Shown here in pieces: positions 16,979 to 26,660 of a stretch of 64,000 nt of DNA. This stretch comes from Dehalobacter sp. GTDB lineage: Bacteria; Bacillota; Desulfitobacteriia; Desulfitobacteriales; Syntrophobotulaceae. The stretch covers positions 1 through 64,000 of the forward strand of contig JAMPIU010000095.1 in the NCBI GenBank assembly GCA_023667845.1, given 5' to 3'. Under the pieces are notes generated by a model. It was not told where the DNA came from, did not search any database, and was given only the letters and a program-made list of their open reading frames with translations. Positions within the stretch are counted from its first letter, which is position 1; every line of letters starts with the position of its first letter. A program made the translations under genes and the position numbers.

Positions 16979-17815
16979 ATGCAAATCAATCAAGAAAAAA
17001 CGAAAAAAAGGTTTGACCGGCATGGAAATCCACATAATCGGATAAAGCTTGTGAATATACTCAGAGGGGCAGTTTTCCCATTAGCTGTGATTGTAGTTTG
17101 GGAATTAGCGGCACGCAGCGGTCTGATCAATACCTACATCTTGCCTTCGCCAAGTGAGATATTAAAAACATTTCTGCATATGCTTACAACCGGGATTTGG
17201 GAAGAACATCTGCTGGCAAGTTTACGGAGATTGGTGTACGGGTTCTTTTTGACGGTTGTTTTTGCAGTTCCGATGGGTATTCTGGTAGGCAAAGCCAGAG
17301 GATTCAGACATTGGGTGAATCCTACGCTGCATTTTTTGCAGCAGATTCCGCCAATCGCTTGGATCCCGATTTTTATGCTTTTGCTCGGGATTGATGAAGC
17401 TTCCAAAGTAGCCATCATTGTGTATGCCTCATTTTTTCCGGTTTTCTTGAATACGGTGCAGGGCGTTACCAGTGTTGATCCGAAGCTGATCGAAGTTGGC
17501 CATGCCTATATGCTTTCTCCATGGGAAATGATTAAAAAGGTGTATATCCCTTCGGCAGCCATGTCGATTTTTGTGGGCCTGAGGCTTGGGTTAAGCAATT
17601 GCTGGCGGGCGCTGGTCGGAGCGGAAATGCTGGGAGCATCTTCGGGAATAGGCTATTTGATCATTGAAGGCAGACAATTAGCCCAATACGATAAAATTTT
17701 TGTTGCGATAGTCACCATCGGAACTGCCGGGATGCTTATCGACCTTTTCCTCAGAAAAATTGAAAATAAGCTAATGCCGTGGAAAAAGATGTATCAAGCA
17801 GGTGAGCGCAAATGA
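16979..17815 (+). CDS. ABC transporter permease, SsuC/TauC type
   Basis: This is a 278-aa inner-membrane permease of the nitrate/sulfonate/taurine/thiamine-precursor group, with about six membrane helices and the EAA-loop signature EVGHAYMLSPWEMIKKVYIPSA. It pairs with the ATPase and lipoprotein encoded next. A TTG immediately before the ATG is also possible as the start. The SD (AGGGTAGG) is moderate. The permease stop overlaps the ATPase start by 4 bp. The substrate cannot be read from sequence; sulfonates, aromatic acids and pyrimidine precursors are all carried by relatives. Confidence 0.88.
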   Translation: MQINQEKTKKRFDRHGNPHNRIKLVNILRGAVFPLAVIVVWELAARSGLINTYILPSPSEILKTFLHMLTTGIWEEHLLASLRRLVYGFFLTVVFAVPMGILVGKARGFRHWVNPTLHFLQQIPPIAWIPIFMLLLGIDEASKVAIIVYASFFPVFLNTVQGVTSVDPKLIEVGHAYMLSPWEMIKKVYIPSAAMSIFVGLRLGLSNCWRALVGAEMLGASSGIGYLIIEGRQLAQYDKIFVAIVTIGTAGMLIDLFLRKIENKLMPWKKMYQAGERK

Positions 17816-18555
17816 ATAAGGTTTTAGTCGAAGTCCATGATGTCGGTAAGGTTTTCCACAGCGACTGGGGAAGTATTGAAGCCCTGAAAGAAGTCAATTT
17901 CCGGTGCAACCAATCAGAATTTGTCAGTATTGTCGGAGCCAGCGGGTGCGGCAAAACTACGCTGCTCCGGATTATTGCCGGATTGGAACCGCCGAGCAGC
18001 GGAGAAGTGCTGATTGATGGAGAAAACATTGACGGGCCCGGTTATGGGCGTGCCGTCGTATTTCAGGAGCCGCGGCTCTTTCCGTGGCTGACCGTTGAAA
18101 AAAATACCGCGCTGGGTATCCAAGGAGTAGAGAAACAAGACGAAGTTGAGAAAATTGTGGCCAGCTCGCTTCAGTTGGTAGGGTTAACACAGTTTAGCAA
18201 AGCGTATCCTCACGAACTGTCCGGAGGAATGGCCCAAAGGGTCTCTTTGGCGCGAGCGCTCACTTTTAAACCGAAAGTATTCTTGATGGATGAGCCTTTT
18301 TCGGCCCTTGATGCCCAGACTAGGACCAGAATGCAGGAAGAAATCATTGATCTTTGGCATAAAACCGAAAAAACCGTTATCTTTGTCACCCATGATATCG
18401 AAGAAGCACTGACCGTGAGCCAGAAAATCATGATTATGTCGCCGTCTCCCGGTACGATCAAAGAGGTCTTGGAAGTACCTTTTGCTTATCCAAGAAATCC
18501 TGAGGGGTTAGAATTTATCAACATGAGGAAATATATACTAGAGGCCATTCGCTAA
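17812..18555 (+). CDS. ABC transporter ATP-binding protein, SsuB/TauB type
   Basis: This 247-aa ATPase energises the transporter. It has Walker A GASGCGKTT (about residues 43-51), a Q-loop in VFQEPRLFPW, the signature LSGGMAQRVSLARAL, Walker B VFLMDEPFSALD and the switch histidine in FVTHDIEEAL. The short Q-loop sequence EPRLFPW is typical of the SsuB/TauB/NrtD group. The start overlaps the permease stop (ATGA), indicating translational coupling. Confidence 0.93.
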   Translation: MNKVLVEVHDVGKVFHSDWGSIEALKEVNFRCNQSEFVSIVGASGCGKTTLLRIIAGLEPPSSGEVLIDGENIDGPGYGRAVVFQEPRLFPWLTVEKNTALGIQGVEKQDEVEKIVASSLQLVGLTQFSKAYPHELSGGMAQRVSLARALTFKPKVFLMDEPFSALDAQTRTRMQEEIIDLWHKTEKTVIFVTHDIEEALTVSQKIMIMSPSPGTIKEVLEVPFAYPRNPEGLEFINMRKYILEAIR

Positions 18556-18607
18556 GCGAATCAAATGTTTTCGATAAGTATTACGAGGATTACGAGGAGG
18601 GTTATTC

Positions 18608-19600
18608 ATGAAGAAGTATCTTAAAGTTTCTTTCGCTGTATTATTATCATTATTGCTGCTGATTTCGGTGACAGGCTGTCAGCCGAATACGGCCAAACAG
18701 CAGGAAAAACCAAAAATTATTAATATATCGTATTCGACGAAGCCTTTGAATGCCCCGGCGATCGTCGCCCTTGAAAAGCAGATTTTTGAAAAAGAGTTTG
18801 CAAAGGATGGAATCCAGGTGAAGTGGAACGAACTGGAAGGGCCGGCAACCACTGAAGCCCTTGCTGCCAAATCGATTGATTTTGCCACATCACTGAATTA
18901 TGTTTCGGCTATCATCTCGAATGCAAACGGCAACGATATCAAGATTCTGGCGAGCTATTCCAAGTTTCCGAAGGGAATTGGCCTGGTTGCAGCCAAAAAT
19001 GGCGGAATTGCATCCGTAGCGGATCTGAAGGGGAAAAAGGTTGCATTGCAGCAGGGGACGATGCTGCATGAAATGCTGATCAAAGCGCTAGCTGAGGCAG
19101 GGTTATCTGCGAATGATGTCCAGATGATCAGCATGGCCTCAGCCGACGCCTTAAACGCGCTGCTGCAAAAACAAGTGGATGCCGCGGTCATCCCCGATCC
19201 TCTGCTGACCAAAGGGATTGCTTCCCAAAAAATCACCCTGATCCGGAATGCTGAAGGCCTTATCCCCGGTCAGGCTGTGATTGCCGCGCGAACAGAGTTT
19301 ATCCAGAAATACCCTGAAACAACAAAGCGTTTTCTGGAAATCCATCAGCAGATATTGGACTGGATACAGGAAAATCAGGATGAAGCTTTGCGAATGACGG
19401 CTGACACCAATGGAATGGAGCTTAAAGCGGTAACTGCTTTATATCCGAAATTTGATTTTACGATGCCGATTGACAGCCAGGATATTGAAAAACTCAAAGA
19501 ATCGGCTGAATTTCTTAAAGAAAATAGTTTTATCAAGTCCGATGTTAATCCCGACGAGTTGATCAATCATCTGGTCGATACCGGATATCTTCCCAAATAA
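18608..19600 (+). CDS. Substrate-binding lipoprotein, SsuA type
   Basis: The 330-aa protein begins with a lipoprotein signal (MKKYLKVSFAVLLSLLLL, then ISVTGC; cysteine near 25), so it is anchored outside the membrane and delivers substrate to the permease. The body is an NMT1/SsuA-like periplasmic-binding fold: INISYSTKPLNAPAIVALEK, the block ADLKGKKVALQQGTMLHEM and KQVDAAVIPDPL. The SD (AGGAGGG) precedes the ATG by 6 bases. A long, structured-looking spacer after it separates this operon from hypF. Confidence 0.9.
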   Translation: MKKYLKVSFAVLLSLLLLISVTGCQPNTAKQQEKPKIINISYSTKPLNAPAIVALEKQIFEKEFAKDGIQVKWNELEGPATTEALAAKSIDFATSLNYVSAIISNANGNDIKILASYSKFPKGIGLVAAKNGGIASVADLKGKKVALQQGTMLHEMLIKALAEAGLSANDVQMISMASADALNALLQKQVDAAVIPDPLLTKGIASQKITLIRNAEGLIPGQAVIAARTEFIQKYPETTKRFLEIHQQILDWIQENQDEALRMTADTNGMELKAVTALYPKFDFTMPIDSQDIEKLKESAEFLKENSFIKSDVNPDELINHLVDTGYLPK

Positions 19601-19716
19601 CCATTAGAGAAAAGCCCGATGTAAGTTATCATTAATTACCGGAACATGTAGAATGTCTCTCATATTAATCACATGAAAAATAAGGATGATATTACAAACA
19701 GAAGAGTGGTAAAAAC

Positions 19717-22272
19717 GTGAAAAGAGCTGTAAGGATTCTGATCAACGGCATTGTTCAGGGTGTCGGCTTCAGGCCGTTTATTTTTAAACTTGCCCGGGAA
19801 CTGGACATTAAAGGCTGGGTAAACAATTTCAGCGGCGGAGTCGAGATTCAGGCTGAAGGGGAACGGGTAGAGGATTTTATTCGCAGAATCAGAACAGACC
19901 AGCCGGCTTTGGCTGTGATTGTATCGCTGGAGATAACAGAGATCCCGGTTCAGCATTACCGGGAGTTCACGATCACAGAAAGCAGGGAGTCCGAAGACAA
20001 GGATGTTTTGATCTCTCCGGATGTTGCAGTATGCAGGGACTGCTTGCAGGAGATGCTTCACAGTAAGGATCGGCGCTACCTCTATCCGTTTATCAATTGT
20101 ACCAATTGCGGTCCGCGCTATACAATCATCAAGGATCGGCCTTATGACCGCAAGAAAACGACCATGGCGGGTTTTCAGATGTGCCCGGAATGCCATCAGG
20201 AATATCAGGATGCGCTGGACAGGCGGTTTCATGCCCAGCCGACTGCTTGTGCGGTTTGTGGGCCTGCACTTAAACTACTGGATCGTACAGGCAATGAAAT
20301 TAGCGGCAACGGGATCGGCATTGACTTGCTGCAGGAAGGTGCGATCCTGGCCGTCAAAGGTCTTGGCGGCTTTCATCTCGTCTGTGATGCCTGCAATGAT
20401 GAGGCGGTCAGCAGATTGCGCCGGGTCAAAGAGCGCGGAGCAAAACCATTTGCTGTCATGGTTAGGAATATTGAAACCGCCCTCCAAGAGGTGACCATGA
20501 CGGAGCTCGAAAAATCGACGCTTGCCGGTCCCTCTGCACCGATTGTCCTGCTGCCGCGCAAGAAGAATGAAAATAGCCGGATTTCTCCGGAAACAGCACC
20601 TGGCCTTCAATCACTTGGCATCATGCTGCCGTATACGCCGGTTCATCATCTGCTCTTTCAGGGGACCAATGATTATCTGGTGATGACCAGTGCAAACCTG
20701 AGTGGCCGGCCGTTAATTTACGACAATCAGGAAGCGTTGGCAGGTTTAAGCGGGATTGCTGATTATTTTCTTCTAAACAACAGGGATATTTATCATCCGT
20801 GCGATGATTCAGTCGTGCAGATGATCGGGGATCAAATGACCTTTATCCGTAGGGCCAGGGGCTATGTGCCGCTGCCGCTATTTTTGAAACAGGAGATCAA
20901 AACACCGATTGTCGGTCTGGGCGGAGAAATGAAAAATGCTTTCTGCCTTGCTTCCGGAAAGATGGCTTTCATGAGCCAGTATATTGGAGATATGCATGGA
21001 TATGAAAATTTGGAACGTTTTGAACAGGAGTTATACTCCTTTCAGAAGGTAACAAACATTGCTCCGCAAAAAACTGCTTATGATATGCATCCGGAATATT
21101 CGACGACCCGGATTGCCCGGTCGATGGATTGCCCGAAATTTCGCGTTCAGCACCATCATGCCCATCTCGTCAGCGTGATGGCTGAACATGGGATAGATGA
21201 TCCGATGCTCGGCCTGGTTTGCGACGGAACAGGTTATGGCGAGGACGGCAGGATTTGGGGCTTTGAGTATCTTTTCGGAAATCAGGAAGGCTATAAGCGC
21301 AAAGCACACCTTGAATATCTGCCCTTGCCCGGCGGCGATGCCGGAGCTAAATATCCGCTCAGGATTGCCTATGCTTACTTGAAGAAACTTATGACACAAG
21401 AAGAATGGCAGCGGACGGAACCGCTTTGGGCCAAATTATCTTCTCAGGAAAAGAATATCCTGGATGGCCAGCTTCGAAGCGGATTTCAGCTGTTTGACAC
21501 TTCCAGCGCCGGACGCCTATTTGACGCGGTTAGCGGTATACTGGGGGTTTGTACAGAAGTGACATACGAGGGACAAGCAGCGATCGAATTGGAGAGTGTA
21601 GCCGAGAAGTGGTTGGAGGATTGTAGCGAAGGGAACGTACAAACTTCTAGCTTGCAGGACAGCGGGAACAAGGACATTCAGAAAAACCTGAACGAATTCC
21701 AAAGAATAACGCAGCAGGCTTCAATGAGGGTTAAGGCGTTGGCAGCTCTTTGGGATCAATACGAGAAATCCGGTCAGACAAGTACAGAGGGACGCTTGAG
21801 ACTTATTGAGCAATATAACGTAATGGCCGGCAGGACAGATGGAAGTTTCTGTCCGGACTTATATCCTGCTTTATATCCAGCCTGTCTGGAGATTTCAGGT
21901 GAACCGCAGCCCGGTGTTCTTCACGTAAAAGTGGGGAGCCTCTTAAAAGAGATCTCCAACGATGTGCTGCTTCAGAAAAACCCTGGGGAAGCTGCGCTTA
22001 GATTTCACTATTCTTTAGCGTGTCAGATGCTCGAAACGGCGATGCTTATTGGTCTTGAAAACAAAAAACTGCCGATTGCAGGCGGTGTTTTCCAGAATAA
22101 GCTGTTGACCGAGATTCTACTGTTCTTGGCGGGAGAGATCGGGGTAGAGATCCTTTACCCGCAGAAACTTCCGTCCGGGGACGGCGGTCTTGCCTTCGGT
22201 CAGGTGCTGATTGTAAATGCCGCGATTGAAGAAAAACCAGAAACAATGGGTTCTAATTTTGATCTTAGCTGA
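19717..22272 (+). CDS. hypF: Carbamoyltransferase HypF ([NiFe]-hydrogenase maturation)
   Basis: HypF makes the cyanide ligands of [NiFe]-hydrogenases from carbamoyl phosphate. An acylphosphatase domain is at about 1-90 (NGIVQGVGFRPF), followed by a double zinc finger (CRDCLQEM, CTNCGPRYT, CPECHQEY, CAVCGP). A YrdC-like domain (about 190-370; GGFHLVCDA, PSAPIVLLPRK) and a Kae1-like domain with HHHAHLVSVMAEH follow. At 851 aa it is longer than most HypF proteins (about 750-780); the extra sequence lies around residues 630-720 between conserved blocks. No other hyp gene or [NiFe]-hydrogenase gene is nearby, so the partner operates elsewhere in the genome. It starts at GTG with a weak SD. Confidence 0.93.
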   Translation: MKRAVRILINGIVQGVGFRPFIFKLARELDIKGWVNNFSGGVEIQAEGERVEDFIRRIRTDQPALAVIVSLEITEIPVQHYREFTITESRESEDKDVLISPDVAVCRDCLQEMLHSKDRRYLYPFINCTNCGPRYTIIKDRPYDRKKTTMAGFQMCPECHQEYQDALDRRFHAQPTACAVCGPALKLLDRTGNEISGNGIGIDLLQEGAILAVKGLGGFHLVCDACNDEAVSRLRRVKERGAKPFAVMVRNIETALQEVTMTELEKSTLAGPSAPIVLLPRKKNENSRISPETAPGLQSLGIMLPYTPVHHLLFQGTNDYLVMTSANLSGRPLIYDNQEALAGLSGIADYFLLNNRDIYHPCDDSVVQMIGDQMTFIRRARGYVPLPLFLKQEIKTPIVGLGGEMKNAFCLASGKMAFMSQYIGDMHGYENLERFEQELYSFQKVTNIAPQKTAYDMHPEYSTTRIARSMDCPKFRVQHHHAHLVSVMAEHGIDDPMLGLVCDGTGYGEDGRIWGFEYLFGNQEGYKRKAHLEYLPLPGGDAGAKYPLRIAYAYLKKLMTQEEWQRTEPLWAKLSSQEKNILDGQLRSGFQLFDTSSAGRLFDAVSGILGVCTEVTYEGQAAIELESVAEKWLEDCSEGNVQTSSLQDSGNKDIQKNLNEFQRITQQASMRVKALAALWDQYEKSGQTSTEGRLRLIEQYNVMAGRTDGSFCPDLYPALYPACLEISGEPQPGVLHVKVGSLLKEISNDVLLQKNPGEAALRFHYSLACQMLETAMLIGLENKKLPIAGGVFQNKLLTEILLFLAGEIGVEILYPQKLPSGDGGLAFGQVLIVNAAIEEKPETMGSNFDLS

Positions 22273-22301
22273 TATTAAAAAGAAACCTTCTAAGGCTGGG
22301 C

Positions 22302-22452
22302 TACGCAATGTATAGCCGCTTTCGGCAGATTGAGCCCTCCTTGGCGAGTCGCTCCTTGCCATCCATGGCATCGCGACATTAGGCCATCCGTGGCCGTCAA
22401 ACAGCCGCGCTCCGCATCGTGCTCCGCTTGACGCTGGCTAATACATTGCGTA
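22302..22452. repeat. 151-bp element bounded by long inverted repeats
   Basis: TACGCAATGTATAGCC (22302-22317) is the near-perfect inverse of GGCTAATACATTGCGTA (22436-22452), with one extra base. The GC-rich interior holds further small hairpins (TGCCATCCATGGCA, GGCCATCCGTGGCC) and a CGTCAA/TTGACG pair. It starts 30 bp after hypF, contains no ORF, and could be a mobile miniature element, a REP-type repeat or a structured RNA. Confidence 0.5.
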
Positions 22453-22529
22453 TCCTAGTCTCTGGTTTTATGTAGTCAATCTTTTCAGCTTTGTTTATCT
22501 TTATGGTCAGTATTAGGCTGATTTTGAGC

Positions 22530-22589
22530 AAAAAACAGAGCTGTTGCACAACGAATTACTTAAATCGTTGTGCAACAGCCCTGTTTTTT
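22530..22589. terminator. Strong bidirectional terminator hairpin
   Basis: CTGTTGCACAACGA (22541-22554) pairs perfectly with TCGTTGTGCAACAG (22565-22578), extended by AAAAAACAG and CTGTTTTTT on the outside after a 2-base mismatch. A related hairpin occurs at 40017-40068. Confidence 0.8.
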
Positions 22590-22690
22590 AGTAGTGACGG
22601 CCATGAATCAAAAATGTTAAGACGTTTGACAAGTATTCGCAAAAAAAGCCCAATTCTGTTAAGTAATTAACAATACTTGATTAATTTCCT

Positions 22691-22714
22691 ATGTCAGTTT
22701 AATATTAATGACAT
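22691..22714. promoter_or_regulatory. Palindromic site upstream of the formate dehydrogenase operon
   Basis: ATGTCA (22691-22696) and TGACAT (22709-22714) flank a TTAATATTAA palindrome about 80 bp before fdhA. It could be a regulator site. The bound factor is unknown. Confidence 0.3.
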
Positions 22715-22794
22715 TGCAGGTTAGAATATTCAGAAAATTTAAAAACTTGCAAAAAGCAAAAATTGTTGTTCAAAAAAAGTAAAGGAGGAGAAAA

Positions 22795-25700
22795 ATGGAT
22801 TTATCAAGACGTAATTTCCTGAAATTATCAGGAGCTTCCTTGGCTTCGCTGGCGCTTGGCCTTGGTTTTGATCCCGACCTCGCTCAGGCTCAGGGATATG
22901 CACTTAAGATTGAAGGTACAAAAAAAATTCCGAGCATTTGCCATTTTTGTTCCGGAGGGTGCGGCTTGCTTCTCTATATCAAAGATGAAAAGCTGGTGTA
23001 TTTAGCCGGGGATCCCGATCATCCAACCAATAACGGGGCACTTTGTTCTAAGGCAGCCAGCTTGAGAGAAGTTGCCTATTCGGAGGCTCGGATCACGAAA
23101 CCGATGTATCGTGCTCCGGGGGCAAATGAATGGCAGGAAATATCCTGGGACGAGGCTATCGACAAAGTAGCCAAAAAAGTCAAAGATGTCAGGGAGAAAA
23201 CCTGGAAGACTGATGCCGATGTCATTAACGCAGCTACAGGGAAGACCGAGAGACTTGCTGTCAACAGGACTGAGGGGATTGCTGTTCTAGGATCCGCTGA
23301 AATCGATAATGAAGAATCCTACTTAGTTAAAAAACTATCAATGCTTTTAGGCACGCCCTATAACGAACATCAGGCCCGGATATGACACGCGCCCACGGTG
23401 GCAAGTTTGTCACCTTCATTTGGCCGTGGTGCCATGACCAATTCCTGGCCGGATCTGATGAATGCTGAACTCTTCTTAATTGCAGGCTCAAATTGTGCCG
23501 AAAACCATCCCGTTGCTATGCGGTGGATCAATAAGGCCAAGGAGCGCGGTGCAAAAGTGATTGTGGTTGATCCTCGTTTTACACGGACAGCCTCGCAGGC
23601 AGATATATTTGCTCAGATTCGCCCGGGTACAGATATTGCCTATCTGGGGGCAATCATCAATTATATATTGGAAAATGAGCTCTATGATCACGATTATGTC
23701 CTTAATTACACAAATGCTCTGTACAAAATAAGCAAGGATTTTCAATTCAAGGATGGACTATTTTCCGGATTTGACCCCGAAAAGAAAAAATACAAAACCG
23801 ATAGTTGGGGTTATCAATTAGACGAATCTAACAAACCGGTTAAAGCTCTGATCCTTACTGATCCTGACAGCGTCTTCAGCAAATTAAAAGAGCATTATTC
23901 CCGTTATGATATGAAAACTGCTGAGAATATTACAGGGATACCTGCATCAAAAATTAAGGAAATTGCCGATGCTTTCTGCAGCGCCAAACCTGCGTCTATC
24001 CTTTATGCATTGGGGATGACCCATCACACAACGGCCGTACAAGGCATCCGGTGTTATGGCATTATCCAGCTGTTGATGGGCAATATCGGCAAAGCGGGAG
24101 GCGGTATCAACGCTTTGCGCGGCGAGCCGAATGTCCAGGGTTCCACAGATATGGCCAATCTCTATAATAATCTGCCAGGTTATCTTCCGGCCCCCTCCCA
24201 TTCCGACAAGACACTCAAAGATTATCTGGTACGAAACGGCTCCAACCGGGAAAAACATCTTGTATCGTTATTGAAGGCCTGGTTTGGAGATAAAGCGACT
24301 AAGGAAAACGACTATTGTTTCAATTATCTGCCAAAATACGATTCCAATGTCAATTCAAGTTTGGTTCGAATTTGGGATGCGGTGAATAAAGGCCAATTCC
24401 AGATGATGCTGAATATCGGCTCCAATTCACTGGTATCCGTACCGAACCTCGAAGTGGTCCGCCAGGCTTTGCCTAAACTAGAGATGTTGGTCGTCTCCGA
24501 TTTATTTGAAATCGAGACTGCCCAGTTCTGGCGGGAGCCCGGTGTTGATCCGTCTAAAATTATGACGGAAGTAATCTTTTTCCCGGCTGCCTTTGTCTAT
24601 GAAAAAGACGGGACGCTGACGAACTCAGGCCGCTGGGTTCAGTGGAAGGATGCAGCACTCAAGCCCCTGGGCGAATGCAAGCCGGATTTGGATATGCTCG
24701 ATCTGTTGTATAAGCGGGTGAAAAACTTATATGAAGGCAGTACGGATCCCAAAGACAGACCGATTCTCGATGCGCGCTGGGATTACGGCCATGAGCCGAA
24801 AGCGCTTAAGGTGTTGCAGGAATTAAACGGCTATGATGAAACGAGCGGTGAATTATTGCCGACGTTAGCTGATTATCTCAAAGCACCGGTCGGGTCAGTA
24901 TCTACCGGATGCTGGATTTATGCCGGTGTTACCGGGAAAGGCAATTTGGCTGCACGCCGAGGAAATGAAGATCCCTCCGGACTCGGATTGTTCCGCGAAT
25001 GGAGCTTTGCTTGGCCGGGAAATATCCGTATTTTATACAATCGTGCATCCTGTGATGCCCAGGGACAGCCTGTGGATCCCAAACGCAAATTAATTTGGTG
25101 GGACGCGGCCAAAAATGTTTGGGCCGGCAATGACGGTGCTGACGTAGTCGACAAGACGAAAGGGCCTGACACTCCGGAAGGAAAGCTGGCTTTCCGTATG
25201 AATCCGGAAGGAGTAGGGCGTTTGTTTGCAGGCAAATATACAAGCGGGATACCAACAACGCCTTCAGCAGACGGCAAACCGGCCGGCGGTGTGAATGTAG
25301 GAGGGATCTGCAACGATGGTCCGCTACCGGAGTTTTACGAGCCGGTGGAAAGTCCTGCGGAGAATATCTTCCATCCGAATGTGTCGAGCAATCCGATTGT
25401 GGCAATGCCCAAAACATTGCCCGATGTTCAGAAGGTTGGTAACCGTAAAGATTATCCTTATGTGCTGACGACTTATGGCGTAAGCGAACACTTCTGTGCC
25501 GGCGGTATCACCCGCAACATTCCGATGTTGAACGAACTTATGCCGGAACCTTTTGCTGAAATCAGCAAAAACCTTGCAGCGAAAATTGGCGTACAAGATG
25601 GTGACCGCGTTGAAATATCTTCGGCACGCGGCAAGGTTGAGATCCGTTGTCTTGTCACAGACCGCATTCAGTCGTATGAGGTACATGGACAACCGACCGA

Positions 25701-25842
25701 AACGATCGGTGTGCCTTGGAGTTGGGGTTTTGCATCTTTAAATCCTGGATCGAGCATCAATGAAGTGACAATCGGCGTAATTGACCCGACAGCAGGAACA
25801 CCCGAATATAAATGTTGTCTCGTCAATATAAGGAGGGTTTAG
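22795..25842 (+). CDS. fdhA: Selenocysteine formate dehydrogenase catalytic subunit, exported
   Basis: The gene is one 1015-residue selenoprotein read through an in-frame TGA at 23383-23385 (residue 197). The context NEHQARI-U-HAPTVASLSPSFG is the FdnG/FdoG active-site motif, and a SECIS hairpin directly follows the TGA. A Tat signal (RRNFLK, residues 5-10) directs the folded enzyme across the membrane. The [4Fe-4S] site is CHFCSGGC plus Cys84. The rest is the molybdopterin/tungstopterin fold, ending with the cofactor-binding domain (KVEIRCLVTDR). It oxidises formate to CO2 and passes electrons to FdhB and FdhC. The SD AAAGGAGG precedes the ATG. Confidence 0.95.
23383..23420 (+). promoter_or_regulatory. 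Bacterial SECIS element with UGA selenocysteine codon
   Basis: After the TGA, GGTGGC (23397-23402) pairs with GTCACC (23409-23414) around the loop AAGTTT. Distance and loop resemble SelB-binding hairpins of E. coli fdnG and fdhF. Confidence 0.85.
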
Positions 25843-25844
25843 AG

Positions 25845-26660
25845 ATGGCAAAAAAAATGATTTTGGTGGACGGATCCAAATGTACCGGCTGCAAAGCCTG
25901 TTCAGCAGCCTGCAAGGAATGGAATGATCTTCCGACTGAAAAAACCTCTCTTGTCAAAAGTTATCAGAGTATGGCCGATTTTACACCAAACACCTATACG
26001 TATGTAACATTTGAGGAAAAGTATGAAAATAATAACATGCACTGGCTGATGCGCAAGGCGCAGTGTTTTCACTGCGATGATCCCTCCTGCCTGAAAGCGT
26101 GTTCCTCAAGTGCCATATCCAAAACAGATTCCGGGTTTGTGGTCATTGATCAAGATAAATGTATTGGATGCGGATACTGTGCCCAGTTTTGTCCGTTTAA
26201 TGTACCTAAGATTGATAAAACCACAGAGAAGGCTAACAAATGCACCGGTTGCGTAGGGAGAGTGGAAAACGGTCTTGAGCCTGCCTGCGTAAAAATCTGC
26301 CAGCCAGGAGCGCTGTCATTCGGTAATTACGATACCATGCTGGGGATTGCCCAAGCACGGTTGGCCGAGGTAAAAAAGAAGTTCCCCAACGCTAATCTTT
26401 ATGGTCAGAATGGGCAGTCAGGTACAACCTACCGCTATATTTTGCTCGATACGCCTGCTGCCTATGGTCTGCCTGAAAATCCATCGACTGATTTAACACT
26501 TTATCTATGGAAAGATATTATCCGGCCTATCGGCAAAATTGCAATAGGCGGTGCTGCTGCGGCAGTCGTTGTGGGAGTGGCGATTAATGCGCTAAAGGGA
26601 AACTACAAAAAAGATTCTGATCAAGATCAGCATCCGATAAAGAGAGAGGAGGAGATGTAA
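25845..26660 (+). CDS. fdhB: Formate dehydrogenase iron-sulfur subunit
   Basis: The 271-aa subunit carries four [4Fe-4S] motifs (CTGCKACSAACKEW, CFHCDDPSCLKAC, CIGCGYCAQFCPF, CTGCVGRVENGLEPACVKIC) that wire the catalytic subunit to the membrane cytochrome. A single membrane helix near residues 230-250 (IGGAAAAVVVGVAINAL) anchors it, as in FdnH. The start is the ATG at 25845, 2 bp after the fdhA stop, with an AGGAGGG SD inside fdhA; an upstream in-frame start overlaps fdhA and is not needed. Confidence 0.93.
   Translation: MAKKMILVDGSKCTGCKACSAACKEWNDLPTEKTSLVKSYQSMADFTPNTYTYVTFEEKYENNNMHWLMRKAQCFHCDDPSCLKACSSSAISKTDSGFVVIDQDKCIGCGYCAQFCPFNVPKIDKTTEKANKCTGCVGRVENGLEPACVKICQPGALSFGNYDTMLGIAQARLAEVKKKFPNANLYGQNGQSGTTYRYILLDTPAAYGLPENPSTDLTLYLWKDIIRPIGKIAIGGAAAAVVVGVAINALKGNYKKDSDQDQHPIKREEEM

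Noticed and set aside
22691-22714. CprK-type box (TTAAT-N4-ATTAA) before fdhA
   Set aside because: The palindrome there is TTAATATTAA without the four-base spacer, so it does not fit; it is kept only as an unassigned palindrome.
23398-25842. Separate gene starting at a GTG just after the TGA in fdhA
   Set aside because: Family conservation is continuous across the TGA, and the SECIS hairpin explains read-through as selenocysteine.
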